From Caprella mutica (Eukaryota; Arthropoda; Malacostraca; Amphipoda; Caprellidae), in NCBI GenBank assembly GCA_947561585.1, contig CANNZV010000506.1:1-64000 (forward strand): a stretch of 64,000 nt of DNA, given 5' to 3'. Both the position numbers and the translations under genes were made by a program. Shown here piece after piece: positions 34,699-46,949 of this stretch (its first letter is position 1; each line of letters begins with the position of its first letter). The notes beneath the pieces are model-generated. The model was not told where the DNA came from and did no database searches. It was given only the letters and a program-made list of their open reading frames with translations.

Positions 34699-35884
34699 GT
34701 ACATTAGTGTGTGGATTATTCCATGAAAAAAATTATTATAGTAACCTGTAAATAAAAATTCTGTGTTGAAGTATTCATATATATGATTGAATATTATATT
34801 ATAATATTAATATTACTGATTAGAAACAATATTAATGTCTATAAAAATGAAAGTTCAGCCATTTAAATAATAAGAGAAGTAGAATTGAAGTAGAATGTAA
34901 ATTAATTTAAATCCATAGAACTTCGTTTGAAAATTTCTCAGAATTTGTTCAGGTCTCATTTCCACGGCACTACAATTATTGGAATAAAATATATCCACCT
35001 TCAAGAATTCATTGCTCTGGAGTAAATGAATTTAACATTTCACACCAATTATCTTCGGAGCTAACATCAAAGATTGTCCAAAAGAACATTAATTAAACTG
35101 GTAAATTAATTTCTATTTAGAAATTGTCTAATTTGTACTTTCTGTTACAGATATATATTGCATTTAACATTCCGTCTTACTTTATAATAAGATTTTGAAT
35201 TATTTTTCTCCAAGGAATTGATGAGCTAAACTCGAATAAATAATCCTAAATATTTTTGTTATAAAAAAATATTAATCAGTACCTATCTTCTAATGGATTA
35301 TTGGTTTCGTACTCTTATAATAATAATCTATTCACTATAGGTACTCTTGCTAATTAATTACAGTGCTATTTAGTAATCTCTCTGATCCAGGATCAAACCA
35401 CACGTGATTACTAATAAAAAGTGTACTGTTCATGTCGAATGTGTACTGTAATCAATTTATTATCTTCAAAAACCATAGAAGTGTTATGTCAATATTGATA
35501 AGAGTAGTTTTGGGTTATAATAAAGTAATATAAGAATACTATACATATTGCAGTTTAAATAATATACATTGATTGATTTCTATTTTAATAACGCAGGCCA
35601 AATATTTTATCGATAAATTCTAATTACGAAAATACGTTAACTCCCTTTTATTATTGATAGAATGTATTTTATAATAATATGATATTAATAGATGAATATT
35701 ATAATATTGGATATTGCTGCTTGTATAACGTATTAATAATAATCGCTTGTATAAACGTATAATGTATTAATGGTGTTTAAGAATCAAAGCAACACATGTT
35801 TAGACATGCAACGGATGATAAAATTCCAAATGTCAATTTTGATCTCAAAGACTTCAACTCAAAGGGAAGCTTTGCAATGTTCCA
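34695..35884. other. AT-rich spacer, nothing recognised
   Basis: No ORF or repeat seen up to the mariner relic. Confidence 0.55.
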
Positions 35885-36780
35885 TTTATTCGCTATAACA
35901 AGTATTATTAAGAACTGCAACTTTGAATAGCGATTCTATTCTTGTGGAATTGCTTTCCATTTTACTTTCATTTTGCTTTCAGGACTTCAAGAGAAGTGCA
36001 AGAGAAGTATAGAGTCCCTTGTCTTCTTGTCTCTAAAATTGACCATGTAGAGAAGCCCAATAGATTAAGGTTTGGACTCTTTGCTGTCAATTTGAAAGCC
36101 AATGTCCAGTTTTTAAGCCAAGCTCATTACAGAATGAGAGTAATATTGTACTACTTTCAGTTCAATTTTTCCTCCCAATTGGTACAAATGCAAAGAGAGA
36201 TCTTTCAATAGCCAACAGGAGACCGAATCCTTCACTGGTTTGTATTTTAACATTTCGTTACGATCCTATCATTGGCCGTACTGGAAGATCCCCAAACTCA
36301 ATCATTCAAATGATTCACAACTTGCTGAGTGTCAAATTATTTTTATCTGATAACACCATTTTGGAGAACGTAACCTCAGCTACCTCATTCTGGAAGCCAC
36401 GTCTTTCAATTCTTATTCTTTCGTGGTGGTCAGTGAGCTCATGAAGTTTCAGCATTTTAAATAGTTTTGTTCTTTGATCTTCTCTCAATATTCGATACAT
36501 CGAAGTTTTGCTAATAGCGGATTCTGCAGACAGCTTACTATGAGATCGACGTGGATTTTGATGCAACTTTTCCCACGTGTTTTAAATGAAGTTTTGGTTC
36601 GTAAGCTTCGTTTACAGTCTGGTCCTGGTTTATAAGAAGTTGAATCAGTTTCCGAGAATCTTTTTTTTACAATTTACCGAACAGTTGACTGATTCATTAT
36701 CTACTTATTTGTAGTGGATGACTTAGTCCCACCTTCTCTTTGGAGCTTGATCATTATACTTCGATTTCCAGCCATGACGC
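35885..36780 (-). pseudogene. mariner-type transposase relic 1
   Basis: This is a decayed DDE transposase of the mariner superfamily. Reading the minus strand across frames, the landmarks are in the right order. A start region MAGNRSIMIKLQREGG lies near 36775. A linker IVKKRFSETDST comes next. The second DNA-binding helix-turn-helix reads QNPRRSHSKLSAESAISKTS, followed by MYRILREDQ and KLHELTDHHERIRIER (36315-36566, still open for 83 codons). Then come VLSDKNNLTL, where families have the first catalytic Asp (SDEK), and SPNLNLL...STWSILET, where they have SPDLNPLDY...WSILE. The C-terminal SLEVLK...WKAIPQE is near 35940. Stops and frameshifts separate these blocks and the catalytic motifs are altered, so it is inactive. 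The splice-acceptor-like TTTGCTTTCAG on the plus strand here is a shadow. Confidence 0.85.
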
Positions 36781-38654
36781 AAGGTATGAATTAGAAATCT
36801 TGATTCCTGAAGCAGAAAGATTATGCCACTTGATTTAAGACGATATGCGATATAGAATCTATGATTTAGTTGACACTCAAAACTGGTTGCTTAAATTCTA
36901 AAACATACTATATAACTGAATATCTGTAAAATTTGTAAATTGAAATTTACAGTTTCATCTTTTTTCTCAACTTATTACAGAAATATCGACCATTAAATTC
37001 ATCACAATGTTTAAAATAGTGCAAATGCATACATACCCCAGTGTATTTACACCCTGATAATTACACTAAGGTTGTTCACGTTGCCTCAATAATATTAAGG
37101 TCTCTTCAATTACGGAATGTGGTGTTTGTACAGCAAACCCTTTTAATTAGAAGACTGCAAATACCTTCTCTCATTACCAAAAGGAAAGTATAATTATGTT
37201 CAAACAAACCCAAACAAACATTAACGAAGCAGTGATGCATTTCTCTTCATAGCGGCCAATGCTACGTAGATAATTGGTGTTTGAAACTAATATTTGCATT
37301 GGTTAAACAAAAGGAAAATATTTTGAGAGTTCACCAATGCATTTACATCAGAAATGAATTATGCAGTGTATTTGAAAAAAGGAATGATGAAGTATATTCA
37401 GTTAATTATTTTGTATGTATTTAAATAGGTGGGTTTTATTATTTTATGAAATGAATACTAGTTATGATCATTTATATTAAAATTTTATATTAAAACCAAA
37501 AAGTATAGTTCAAATATAAGTTTTCATTCATTAGATAATCAAGCAATCAACCTTTATTTCACTATACTTTCTCTAATCATCTCATTCACCTTTTACCATT
37601 AAACATATACATTTAAATGATAGCTCTTCGTGAGAAGTTCTTGAGGTCTATGAACCAAGAGATATCTGCATTATATCTTAATATGCAATTGATCGCAGGG
37701 AATAACACATCTGAAAAGGCAACTGTACGCCCACATTTGTAAGGAAATGGGAAGCCCTTTCGAAATAGATGAAGGCATCCATTCGAATGGGATATTGTTG
37801 TTCATAAAGCACAATATTAATGATTTGGAACATTGTTATAGACGATTTAGCTTATAGAACTTATTTCAATGGAATTGGCGGTGTTTATTTCAGACTTTAA
37901 GAATTTAATATGAATATTCACTAATTACATTTCAATAGAACATAAATATAATTATTGAAATATCACTATAGGAATATTAATTTTCATACCTAATTCTGAA
38001 TTAAATAACATAGAATTTTCAATGTGTGTGAAATATTACATAGTATTTATTTTGCAATTCTGATGTTCATCAATTATATATCCGATTAATCCGCAATATG
38101 AATATTTTAAATATTCTCTCAATAGATGACCTGAATATCATTCATGGGTATTTGGACCATTAAATATAGATCATTATCCTCAGTCATATAAATTGAGTAC
38201 GCATGTAAATTATTTCATTATATCATGTAAAGTGTATTGGCCTAATAACGATTTTCGATAGTATAGAAATTTGTGTTTCACCCTTCATTTTGCATTTAAA
38301 AATATAGATATATTCTTACAATTAATACTAATGGCTATCACTTATACCTTCATTTTCAAATAACTATTTTATTTGCATGAGATACTTGATAATGGTGCAT
38401 ACACAATATCATAAAAATCACTCAGTTGTGGTATTAATTTTTAGTATGTGACTTATTGTTATAACAAGCACATCGTTAGTGTTATTTTTTATGTACAATA
38501 AAAGAGGAATGATATCAAGTCCTTCATATGTAATATATATATAAGTATTATCAGAGAAAAGAGTCACTGTTAATATGAACTATCAGAGGAAAGATTTTCT
38601 CCTAATATACTAGTAGATTTTCTTCTACTATAACTGTTAATATTTTAACATAAT
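36781..38654. other. AT-rich region, nothing recognised
   Basis: Only short chance ORFs. No terminal inverted repeat for the neighbouring mariner relic was identified. Confidence 0.5.
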
Positions 38655-39110
38655 ATAAATGTTTGATAAAAATTGATGTCCGAATAACAGATAATCAGGG
38701 GAACTGGAAATCAAGATGAACAGGAAATATGGGGAAACAAAATGAACAGGAAAAAATCCACAAACTATTAAATATGAGCAACTGAAAATCCGGGTACTTA
38801 ACAGAAAATCCGAAAAATACGGGAAGCAGAAAATCAGAAAAAAAAATACAGAAAGCATAAAATCCGGAAATTCTGAAAATGGGAAATCTAGGGACAGAAG
38901 ATCTAGAATGCTGAAAATCGGGTAAAAGAGAAAATCCGAAAAAATACGTGAAACAGAAAATCATTAAAACCGATAATCCGAAATAAATTAGTGAAACAGC
39001 ATAACTGGAAAGCAGTAAATTCCGAAATGAATGAAAATTCGAATGCAGAAAATCCGAGAGAAAGTAATATCTAGAAACAGAAAATTCGGAAATCTGAAAT
39101 ACAGAATTTT
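38655..39110. repeat. degenerate purine-rich GAAAATCCG repeat
   Basis: Variants of GAAAATCCGAAAAATAC and GAAACAGAAAATC fill about 450 bp with strong A+G bias on the plus strand and irregular spacing. A similar tract lies at 50885-51190. Confidence 0.75.
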
Positions 39111-39839
39111 ACATTTTTTCTTTTAATCTTTACCAATTATTTAGCTATTAACAGAAATATATTTGATAGTGCATGAATATTCTTTAAGCTTACTTATGTT
39201 GGAATTTATATTTCTGATGAATGGTGTTCGAATAACACTTTCAGAAGCACAACATTGAATATTTTTGGAGTTGTTTTCAAAATATTATGGAGAGTAGTGG
39301 AAGATAAGAAGCAGCTTTACTGGACATGACACCTTCTCCCGAACATTTGCATTTTACGACTAACAGAGATGACGGTGTATCTTCTCCTTTGCCTCTCGTA
39401 AAAAAGGTCAATACAGTTTTCAAACAGACTATGTAAGGAACTAAGAGAAAATAAGAAACAAAATGGATCCAAATACAATATGGTTTGGTAGGATAATCTA
39501 GAATTCCATTCCATGGAGCGAAATGAGTGGTTTTAATTGAAACATCATTTAACTTCCTTTGTATAATATGTTGTATTTTTTACAAGTATAGGGTGACACA
39601 AAAGTAATTACTCAGGGTTGTTTTAGAGTTATTATAACCAAATAATACGTACTCTTCATCTTTCTGCTTCTCTTTTCTTTATTTTATATAATTGTATTTT
39701 AAAGTCGTTTTCCGATAAGATTTAGCGTAACCAATTTATAGCCATTTGGATATGTTATAGTATATAATTGGTGCAAAGACATCTCTGACGGCGTTTATAG
39801 GAGAAACAATGTAGTACCTGTAAAACAAATATTATTCCT
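39111..39839. other. AT-rich spacer, nothing recognised
   Basis: No supported gene between the purine-rich repeat and the LINE ORF. Confidence 0.5.
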
Positions 39840-41018
39840 ATGAACTTTTCAATACAGTTCATCGTTCGTTCAAAGATAAATTTCAACTCGTTACTTCTCA
39901 AATTTGGCCTCTATGAAGGAAACCATTCTTCGGTTTGGGCGAAGTTGGACGATAAAGTGATGTGTCGTTCTTGCGGTCCTGTAACAACTTACATTGAGAA
40001 AGCCATCGAAATCAAGAGGTGGTCATTTCATAATTTGATATGTTACTTTGAATATTGTGTCTGTAATTCGGACATTCGTAACGTTACTCATTCAGTTCCC
40101 CAGGGCAGCAATTTGGGCCCTCTTTTGTTTCTTATCTATATTAATGATTTGCCATCAAGTATAGACTTCTTTAATTTCATAATGTTTGCAGACGACTGTA
40201 CATTGACGTGTAGAGAAACTAAAGATAATATGAATGCCCTACCTGTTGTTATTAATGATAATTTGAATAGAGTTTATGATTGGTTATGCGCTAATAAGAT
40301 AAAAAAAAATAGTGAAAAAACAAAATATATGATATATTGTTATAGAGGTGAATATCTGTTTGACACACCCATTTTGATTGGTGGGAGTGTGATTGGAAGA
40401 ACGAATGTTGTAAGGTTTTTAGGTGTTGTCTTGGATAGTAATTTGTCGTATAAAAATCATGTTGATCATATTAGTATAAAAATATCTAGATGCATTGGAG
40501 TCTTGCGTAAAATTCATGATTTTGTTCCTATACCCATATTACATTCATTGTATTTTTCATTGATACACCCTTATATTACTTACGCATTAGAAGCTTGGTT
40601 TACTGCTCCCATGTACATTTCCAATAAAGTTAAAATTTTGCAGAAAAGAGCTGTTAGACTTGTTAATAGGTTGCAGTATGGAGATCATACTGTGGCAGTT
40701 TTTGGTAGTATGAAACTTCTATCATTAGACAAACTTTTCTGTTATGCAGTTGGAGTATATTTATTCAAAATTCATTATATTTTAAATTATGATGCACAAT
40801 TGTTAGGATCATTAAACAGTTTCAATGATGTACATAACCATAATACTAGATTTAACAATCAATATATTCTGCCCCGTTTTAGAAAAGTTAAATCTCAGTC
40901 ATCGATTATGTTTGTTGGAACTAAAACATGGTACGCTATTCCTTGGAATATAAAAAATTCAAGTTCCATTAGAGTCTTCAAAAGGTGTTACAAGACACAT
41001 TTATTTAATTCATTGTGA
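39840..41018 (+). CDS. LINE reverse transcriptase, C-terminal part (jockey/CR1-like), 392 codons
   Basis: This encodes the downstream half of a non-LTR retrotransposon ORF2. The RT palm is clear: VPQGSNLGPLLFLIYINDLP at about residues 86-105, and catalytic FADD at about 116-119. The post-RT thumb follows with NKIKKNSEKTKYMIY, FLGVVLDSNLSYKNHVDHI, LHSLYFSLIHPYITYALEAW and ILQKRAVRLVN. The C-terminus RVFKRCYKTHLFNSL is typical of such ORFs. The endonuclease and N-terminal RT are missing, so the copy is 5'-truncated. Residues 1 to about 60 do not look like RT and probably derive from flanking sequence, so the ATG at 39840 is likely fortuitous. The C-terminal frame has no stop over more than 330 codons, which suggests recent insertion. 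The protein alone would not be active. Confidence 0.88.
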   Translation: MNFSIQFIVRSKINFNSLLLKFGLYEGNHSSVWAKLDDKVMCRSCGPVTTYIEKAIEIKRWSFHNLICYFEYCVCNSDIRNVTHSVPQGSNLGPLLFLIYINDLPSSIDFFNFIMFADDCTLTCRETKDNMNALPVVINDNLNRVYDWLCANKIKKNSEKTKYMIYCYRGEYLFDTPILIGGSVIGRTNVVRFLGVVLDSNLSYKNHVDHISIKISRCIGVLRKIHDFVPIPILHSLYFSLIHPYITYALEAWFTAPMYISNKVKILQKRAVRLVNRLQYGDHTVAVFGSMKLLSLDKLFCYAVGVYLFKIHYILNYDAQLLGSLNSFNDVHNHNTRFNNQYILPRFRKVKSQSSIMFVGTKTWYAIPWNIKNSSSIRVFKRCYKTHLFNSL

Positions 41019-41260
41019 GCTGTACATTCTGGTACCTTTATTATTCTTTGTTTTCAATTATTTTACGTAATACTTCATTTTTTTTTAATTTACTATTAGG
41101 ATGCCCTAGAAGCAACTGCTTTTCCGGGCCTGAGTGTTCCTTTCATTGATTTGTATTCTTATTTTTGGCTGCTATACATCCCGAATAGCAGCTAACATTG
41201 TAAGGGAATATTTTGTGTAAATAAATAAATAAAAAAATAAATAAATAAATAAATAAATTA
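40020..41260 (+). mobile_element. 5'-truncated LINE insertion with TAAA tail
   Basis: RT-coding sequence, about 200 bp of 3' UTR (with CATCCCGAATAGCAGC), then a (TAAA)n tail at about 41217-41259. The tail replaces poly(A), as in many jockey/CR1-type LINEs. The 5' breakpoint near 40020 is an estimate from where RT similarity starts, and I found no clear target-site duplication. Confidence 0.75.
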
Positions 41261-44200
41261 TATTGACTATTTGTTTCAAACTGTGTTCGCCTTATTTTCA
41301 TTGATATTAATCATAATACAGAAAAAATATCGCAATCTGATGCTTGCTCTCATGCAATTAATAAAATGCATAAAAAACAATACCTGGCTTCATTTTAATT
41401 GATTTTATGAATCTTTTTGTATTTAATTAAATATAGAAACGAAACAATAGATAGAGTAAGATAATTCTATTTTTTTTGTAACAGTGACAATATTTCCAAC
41501 GAATTAATTAGCAAACTTGTTTCTAATTTAAATACAAGAATTGCCTATAAATAGAAGGAATTAGTTACATTCTGTAATTTGTTACAGAATATCTCAATAC
41601 AAGATACAATAAAAGTAATTTTATTTTTATTAAGTTTTGAAACTCATATCTATAATAATAAATTTGAAATATTGAACATAAAATAAAATTTTACATATGT
41701 CCAAGCCCTTATGTAATTGATTATACCTATAATGAATTAGCAAACTGTTTTTTTTTTACTTTTTCTTATATAATATGGCAAATGTTATTTATATGGTATA
41801 AGAAAGGCTGTTGAATTGGTGTTCGAAACCACATGCAAAATATATCGCAGAAAATATCATTAAACACTTTTTGAAATTAGTTGGCAGAAGAACTAAAAAA
41901 TTGCCGATGCCTCCCATCTGTAATTGAATGATGTCAAAATTGGACAACACAATTTTTTCATCTGGTCAGATATTGGAAGTCGATGGCAAGATTTACGACT
42001 GCTTTCTATTGGGTGATGACACGTTCTGTGCTCCATCATTCATCTCATTCATGCCATCATTCATTTCATTCATTCTAGCTACTATGAATGAAGAGTGATC
42101 CGGGTCAAGTTCCGAGAAATAGTGTTTGGGAATGAAATTAAACAAAAACATAAATATCAACATCTGCAATTTCATTTTATTTATTTCTGATACGAAACTT
42201 TTATTTTAATTTGTTGGTAAATAAAATTGGTGAATTGTTCTATTGTGATGTATATTATTTTCTTTATATAAAATTGATTTTTTAAGACAGAGGTTTTGTT
42301 CTGATAATGACGATTAACCATTTTGAAATAAATTACTTCTTCAATTTAATTGACTTTAATTTACATTATATGGAAGTTTTTGCTATTAGTAACGCTATAA
42401 TGAAGTGTTCTGTTATTATTTACACTTTATGGAAATGTATAATACTTAAGATTATGCTAGCGAATAAATAAGCTTTATTAGTTTAGATAAGTCACTATAC
42501 AGGATAGTCTCTTCTCGTATAATGACATCATTCTATTACTTATTCATAGGGATTAAATTGCATCTAGTTTCCACATTAACATTAGCATAGACTCATTCCC
42601 TTTATTGCCAGAGCTACAACTTACTTTAGGAGCGTTTCTATTACTTTTTGTATACAAATGAATTACATAATTATTCTAAGTGTGAAAAACATTGTATTTT
42701 ATAGTATATTATTACATAATAAATATGTTTTACTACTTTAATATTGCAGTTTGGAACTATTGAGTATAAATTACATAACTATTTTCATGTATTTTGAAAT
42801 AGTTACTGAAATAATTACAGTAGCTAAAATAGTTAGAATCTTCACTGTGACCATTACCGTTCATTTGTTTCGATGATATTCTACTTTGTGCAGAATAATT
42901 AATTGAAAACAGCATCCTATCAATTAACTAGCCAGATAACATTTCTAATAAATCTTGTTTTCAATATTTAACTACTTCATACTTCTTTTATTAACCAACA
43001 GAATGGTAATCAGTTATCTCTTTTGCAAGCATGTACACTGTATATAGCTTTCCTTGTCTAAAATACCAAAAGAAGTAACTAACTGCTAACTGTATCAGCT
43101 GTAAATGCATACCACTGTGCACATATTCTAATGTTTATCCAGTCATTTGGTACAGTGCAACTTTACACCGTCTGCTCCACCAAATATTTACCCACTTAAC
43201 TGAAATAGAAGAAGGAGGCTTTAACACCATCATTGCTATTGTTCTTTTTTCTCTAAGTTTCATTCGATGTGTAACGTGTGTGTGTGATGTTTGTTGGTGA
43301 TAGCGATACATTTCAGACTGTATTTCATGGTTAACCGACCTTGAAAATGATATTATAGCCAAGTCGATTGATTTTCAACAATTTATTTCTAGGTCACCAT
43401 TAATTTTCGGTGGTAAAATTTGGAAAATGTTGGTGTATCAGACATATTATTAGAAATTGTTTGTGGATTTTTTCAGCTTTTGAAAAAAAAGTCAGTGGGA
43501 TATTTGTGCACCAAATACAGACTGGATAATAAATTGAACATTACCGCAAATGGTGAGAGAAAAAGAACAATAACTAGACATAATTGAGATATAGATATAC
43601 TAGTGGTGCTATGAGAACAATAATATTTATATAAAATTACAATTACAAGGTAACTCACGTAATAATGTAAGGAAACATCCTCACAATACTGTAGCAATAT
43701 TAGCAATGGTGTAACTATAAAATCGCTTCCTCAGAAACATGGTAAAGATAACTATCTAACATTCTGAGCATTTTCCGGAGCCTTTTCAGGTAAAGGGTCT
43801 ATCTAGCACTCAGTGTCTTTACTCACGTCTGTTTACCTTTGGTCACACTGCATTACTCTGCTATTAAAGAATCTACTGGTCGATAGAGCGACCTTTTTAT
43901 CGCCATTGTTGGATAGAGTCCTTACCCTGTTTTCCTTCATTCTATTGCAAACTCTATTTAAATCTGACTGTTGAATGGAAAACATTTTCAGTTTCTTAAA
44001 TTGCAGAAGGATATTGTACTTCGTCTACACTTTAACCTTTCGAAATTATATTTATACTTTATTATTTTTAAAATAACATAAATACTTTAATATATCATAC
44101 TTACAGCTATGCTCTAATATTTCAAAATTACATCTATTCTTTAGTATTTTGAGATTATTTCCATACTATAATATTTAAGGTCGTATTGTCATGTAAGACT

Positions 44201-44939
44201 GCATTTAATATTTACTTATATCACACTGATTTTTTTACCAATATCCAATATGTCAATATTTTAATATGTGATACTCACTCAAACTCAAAAATAAATGAAA
44301 AAAACTGGAATTTTGACTATATATTATTATAAACTCAATTATTATTAATAATAAATCAGTTCTCTTTTTACATTGTTTGGATTTGTATTTAGTTTATAAT
44401 TGTGATAAAAAATTGATAAAAGACAGTTTCATATACAAACACTATATGATGTTTTAATTACATATAAAACCGTATTCAACAATATAATTATATTACCAAT
44501 TTATTAATGACTGAGTAAATATCATTGATAGTTGCTAATGAATATTATCATATATTCTCTGTAATACACCAGAGACAAATGATATTTGAGTAATGATAGT
44601 GAATTATCACCTACCTTCATCATTATAATGGCAATAGGACTGTGCAAACACTGGTGATAATCCTCACAATTCATTGCCTAGCTTTGTGTCTCTCTGTGTG
44701 TCCTGTAGGCTAGTCAATGCATTTTATAATGCTAATTTACTGGTCAAATGGAGGTGGATAACTGGAAAAAAGTTATAGTGGTCCATTGAAGATTATGGTA
44801 GAACTTCATCTATGGTAGCGACATCCCTATAAATAATTATATTTTGTATACACATGATAACCATGTGACTTAATGTTTATAATGAGGCAACGGAGTATAA
44901 ATAATAGGAACTACACATTAAATCAATCTACCCATCATA
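41261..44939. other. AT-rich region, no supported gene
   Basis: Short chance ORFs only. A 9 bp perfect hairpin with a 4-base loop is at 41569-41590 (ATTCTGTAA TTTG TTACAGAAT). Short ATTCATTTCATTC-type repeats lie near 42030-42075. Confidence 0.5.
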
Positions 44940-45262
44940 GAGACACGTGAGGTATGTATATGTTGCTGTGCCATTTTAATACCATATCATATAATTCATA
45001 TGAAATATATATTGTATACATGTTCAATTGACCAAATCTTAATAGCCATACTTATAACAAGTGTTTACCATATTTAGTTTACCACATCCATGGTACAATG
45101 TTAAATACCATACTAATGACATATGTTAACCACACCAAATTTACCACATATCCTCGTAAAACCACAAGCAATACTTACATATAGTATACAATTGGAAAAA
45201 GTATACATGATATAAACATGTTTTAAATGAGTAAATTACGCATGGTATACACATGGTTTCAG
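44940..45262. repeat. dispersed repeat copy (inverted partner at 14185-14440)
   Basis: CATATTTAGTTTACCACATC, AATGTTAAATACCATACTAA and TATGTTAACCAC match the reverse complement of 14300-14400 with gaps. Flanks are rich in GTATACA words. It has no coding potential. It may be a MITE or a SINE tail; the class is undetermined. Confidence 0.6.
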
Positions 45263-46949
45263 GGATTATTTTAATTTTTGGCTGAAGCTAAAACTGAAAA
45301 TATGTGAAGATTTACTGAAGCAGTAAAATGCAAGCATATATTAAATTATGTGAAATAAACATATTAATAAGAATTAAGAGTAGCATACACAACTTTTATT
45401 TCAAATATTATAACATCTTCACGAAAATAAAGGATTCATTTATATGCAAATAATGAATGCGTTCCTACGTAAGAATTACCATAGAAGTATAAATAATGTG
45501 AGTACGTTACTTACTACATTCTTGTCCCATTAAATCATTACGGGGGTTTTATAGCTGCGTACAACAAATAGGATAATATACAAGCTAATTTTACTACATG
45601 TACTCTCTCCTTCTTCATTTTGTGAATCATTTCTTTAACTGTATTCTTTTTTTAATATGGATATAATAAATATATAATTGTAAACATTTTTAAAAAACAG
45701 ATTAGTAATTGAACATTTCCTGATAATATATTAAAAGAAATAACTTTCTATTATTTGATATTTGGCCTCAAGATTCAAGTAATTTCTAAATAGTTGATAA
45801 AATTATATATCATTCAAAGTATTGTAACTAACATGATGAACTCTGACCAGAAATAGATATATTTTAAAAATAAATTTATATTATATATTTTATTTATAAA
45901 TTGATATTTTATATTCTTAATACCTTGAAATCAATATTAAATGTTTAATGTAGTACTCCCTATACCTGCCCTGAAAGAAAAAATGGTGGATTAAAAAAGA
46001 TTTCGATCGAGACATTATTTAATCTTCTCTGGCCCCGTCATAATTTCATTTCTGGGTATGTACTGTATTAATATATAACAATACATATTTATTAGGTCAG
46101 TACATATTACCTAAACTTGAAGTGAAACCTGAATTTTGAATATATATCCATAAATAAATATTGGCTTAGTACAATTTTCTTCCTATTATTACTTCAGTAA
46201 ACCACCAATAAATAACTTATATTTATTATAAATGAAAATAAATGAAATAAACTTACTCTTCTCCGTAGACTTTTATATATAATTTATAATTTAGCCATTT
46301 AATCAATTAGGAAGAATTCTATATTAGATTATTGGATTCTAATAGGGAAACATAAAATTTAAATTAAGCGTTTATTCAATTGAAATTATCAACTAATAAA
46401 ATCATCATCATCACATTCATAAAAATATTCTATATTTTAACCACTTTTTAATAAATTTATAAAACAAATCTAAAAGTTTATTATTCTGGTTATTATCAGT
46501 GATTACTAACAATAAATAACAAACAATGCACGTGTCTATCATACCGTATTTATTATCAAAGTTTATTTTGAAATATAAGTTCCTAATATATCCATCCATC
46601 TCATTCTTATTCATGAGAATGAATAATAGAGCCAAAAGTTTGTTTTTTACTGTAAATTCACGGCAATAATTCTTGTAGATGGTGAGAACTGCTCTTTGAT
46701 CTTCTTTTTCTTTTACTGGTCCAGAGGGGCCATGAAGATACCATATAAAAAGATATGTATAGGTGTAAATATTTATTCAGATTTCAAGAAAATTCACATA
46801 TTTCCGTCTGGTTACTGGTTATAAAACAAAGTACTTCAGTGGTAGAAATATGAACAAATTTAAAAATTTGAAATTTTCTGCAAAAATTGTTAGATATTTA
46901 CGTACATAAGGAATAAATCTGTAAACAATTTAAGAATATATAACACAAT
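45263..46949. other. AT-rich region, nothing recognised
   Basis: No coding or repeat structure that I can name. Confidence 0.5.

Noticed and set aside
35942..36211. Plus-strand ORF preceded by a good splice acceptor (TTTTGCTTTCAG)
   Set aside because: The opposite strand carries the catalytic and C-terminal blocks of a mariner transposase in the expected order, so this ORF is a shadow.
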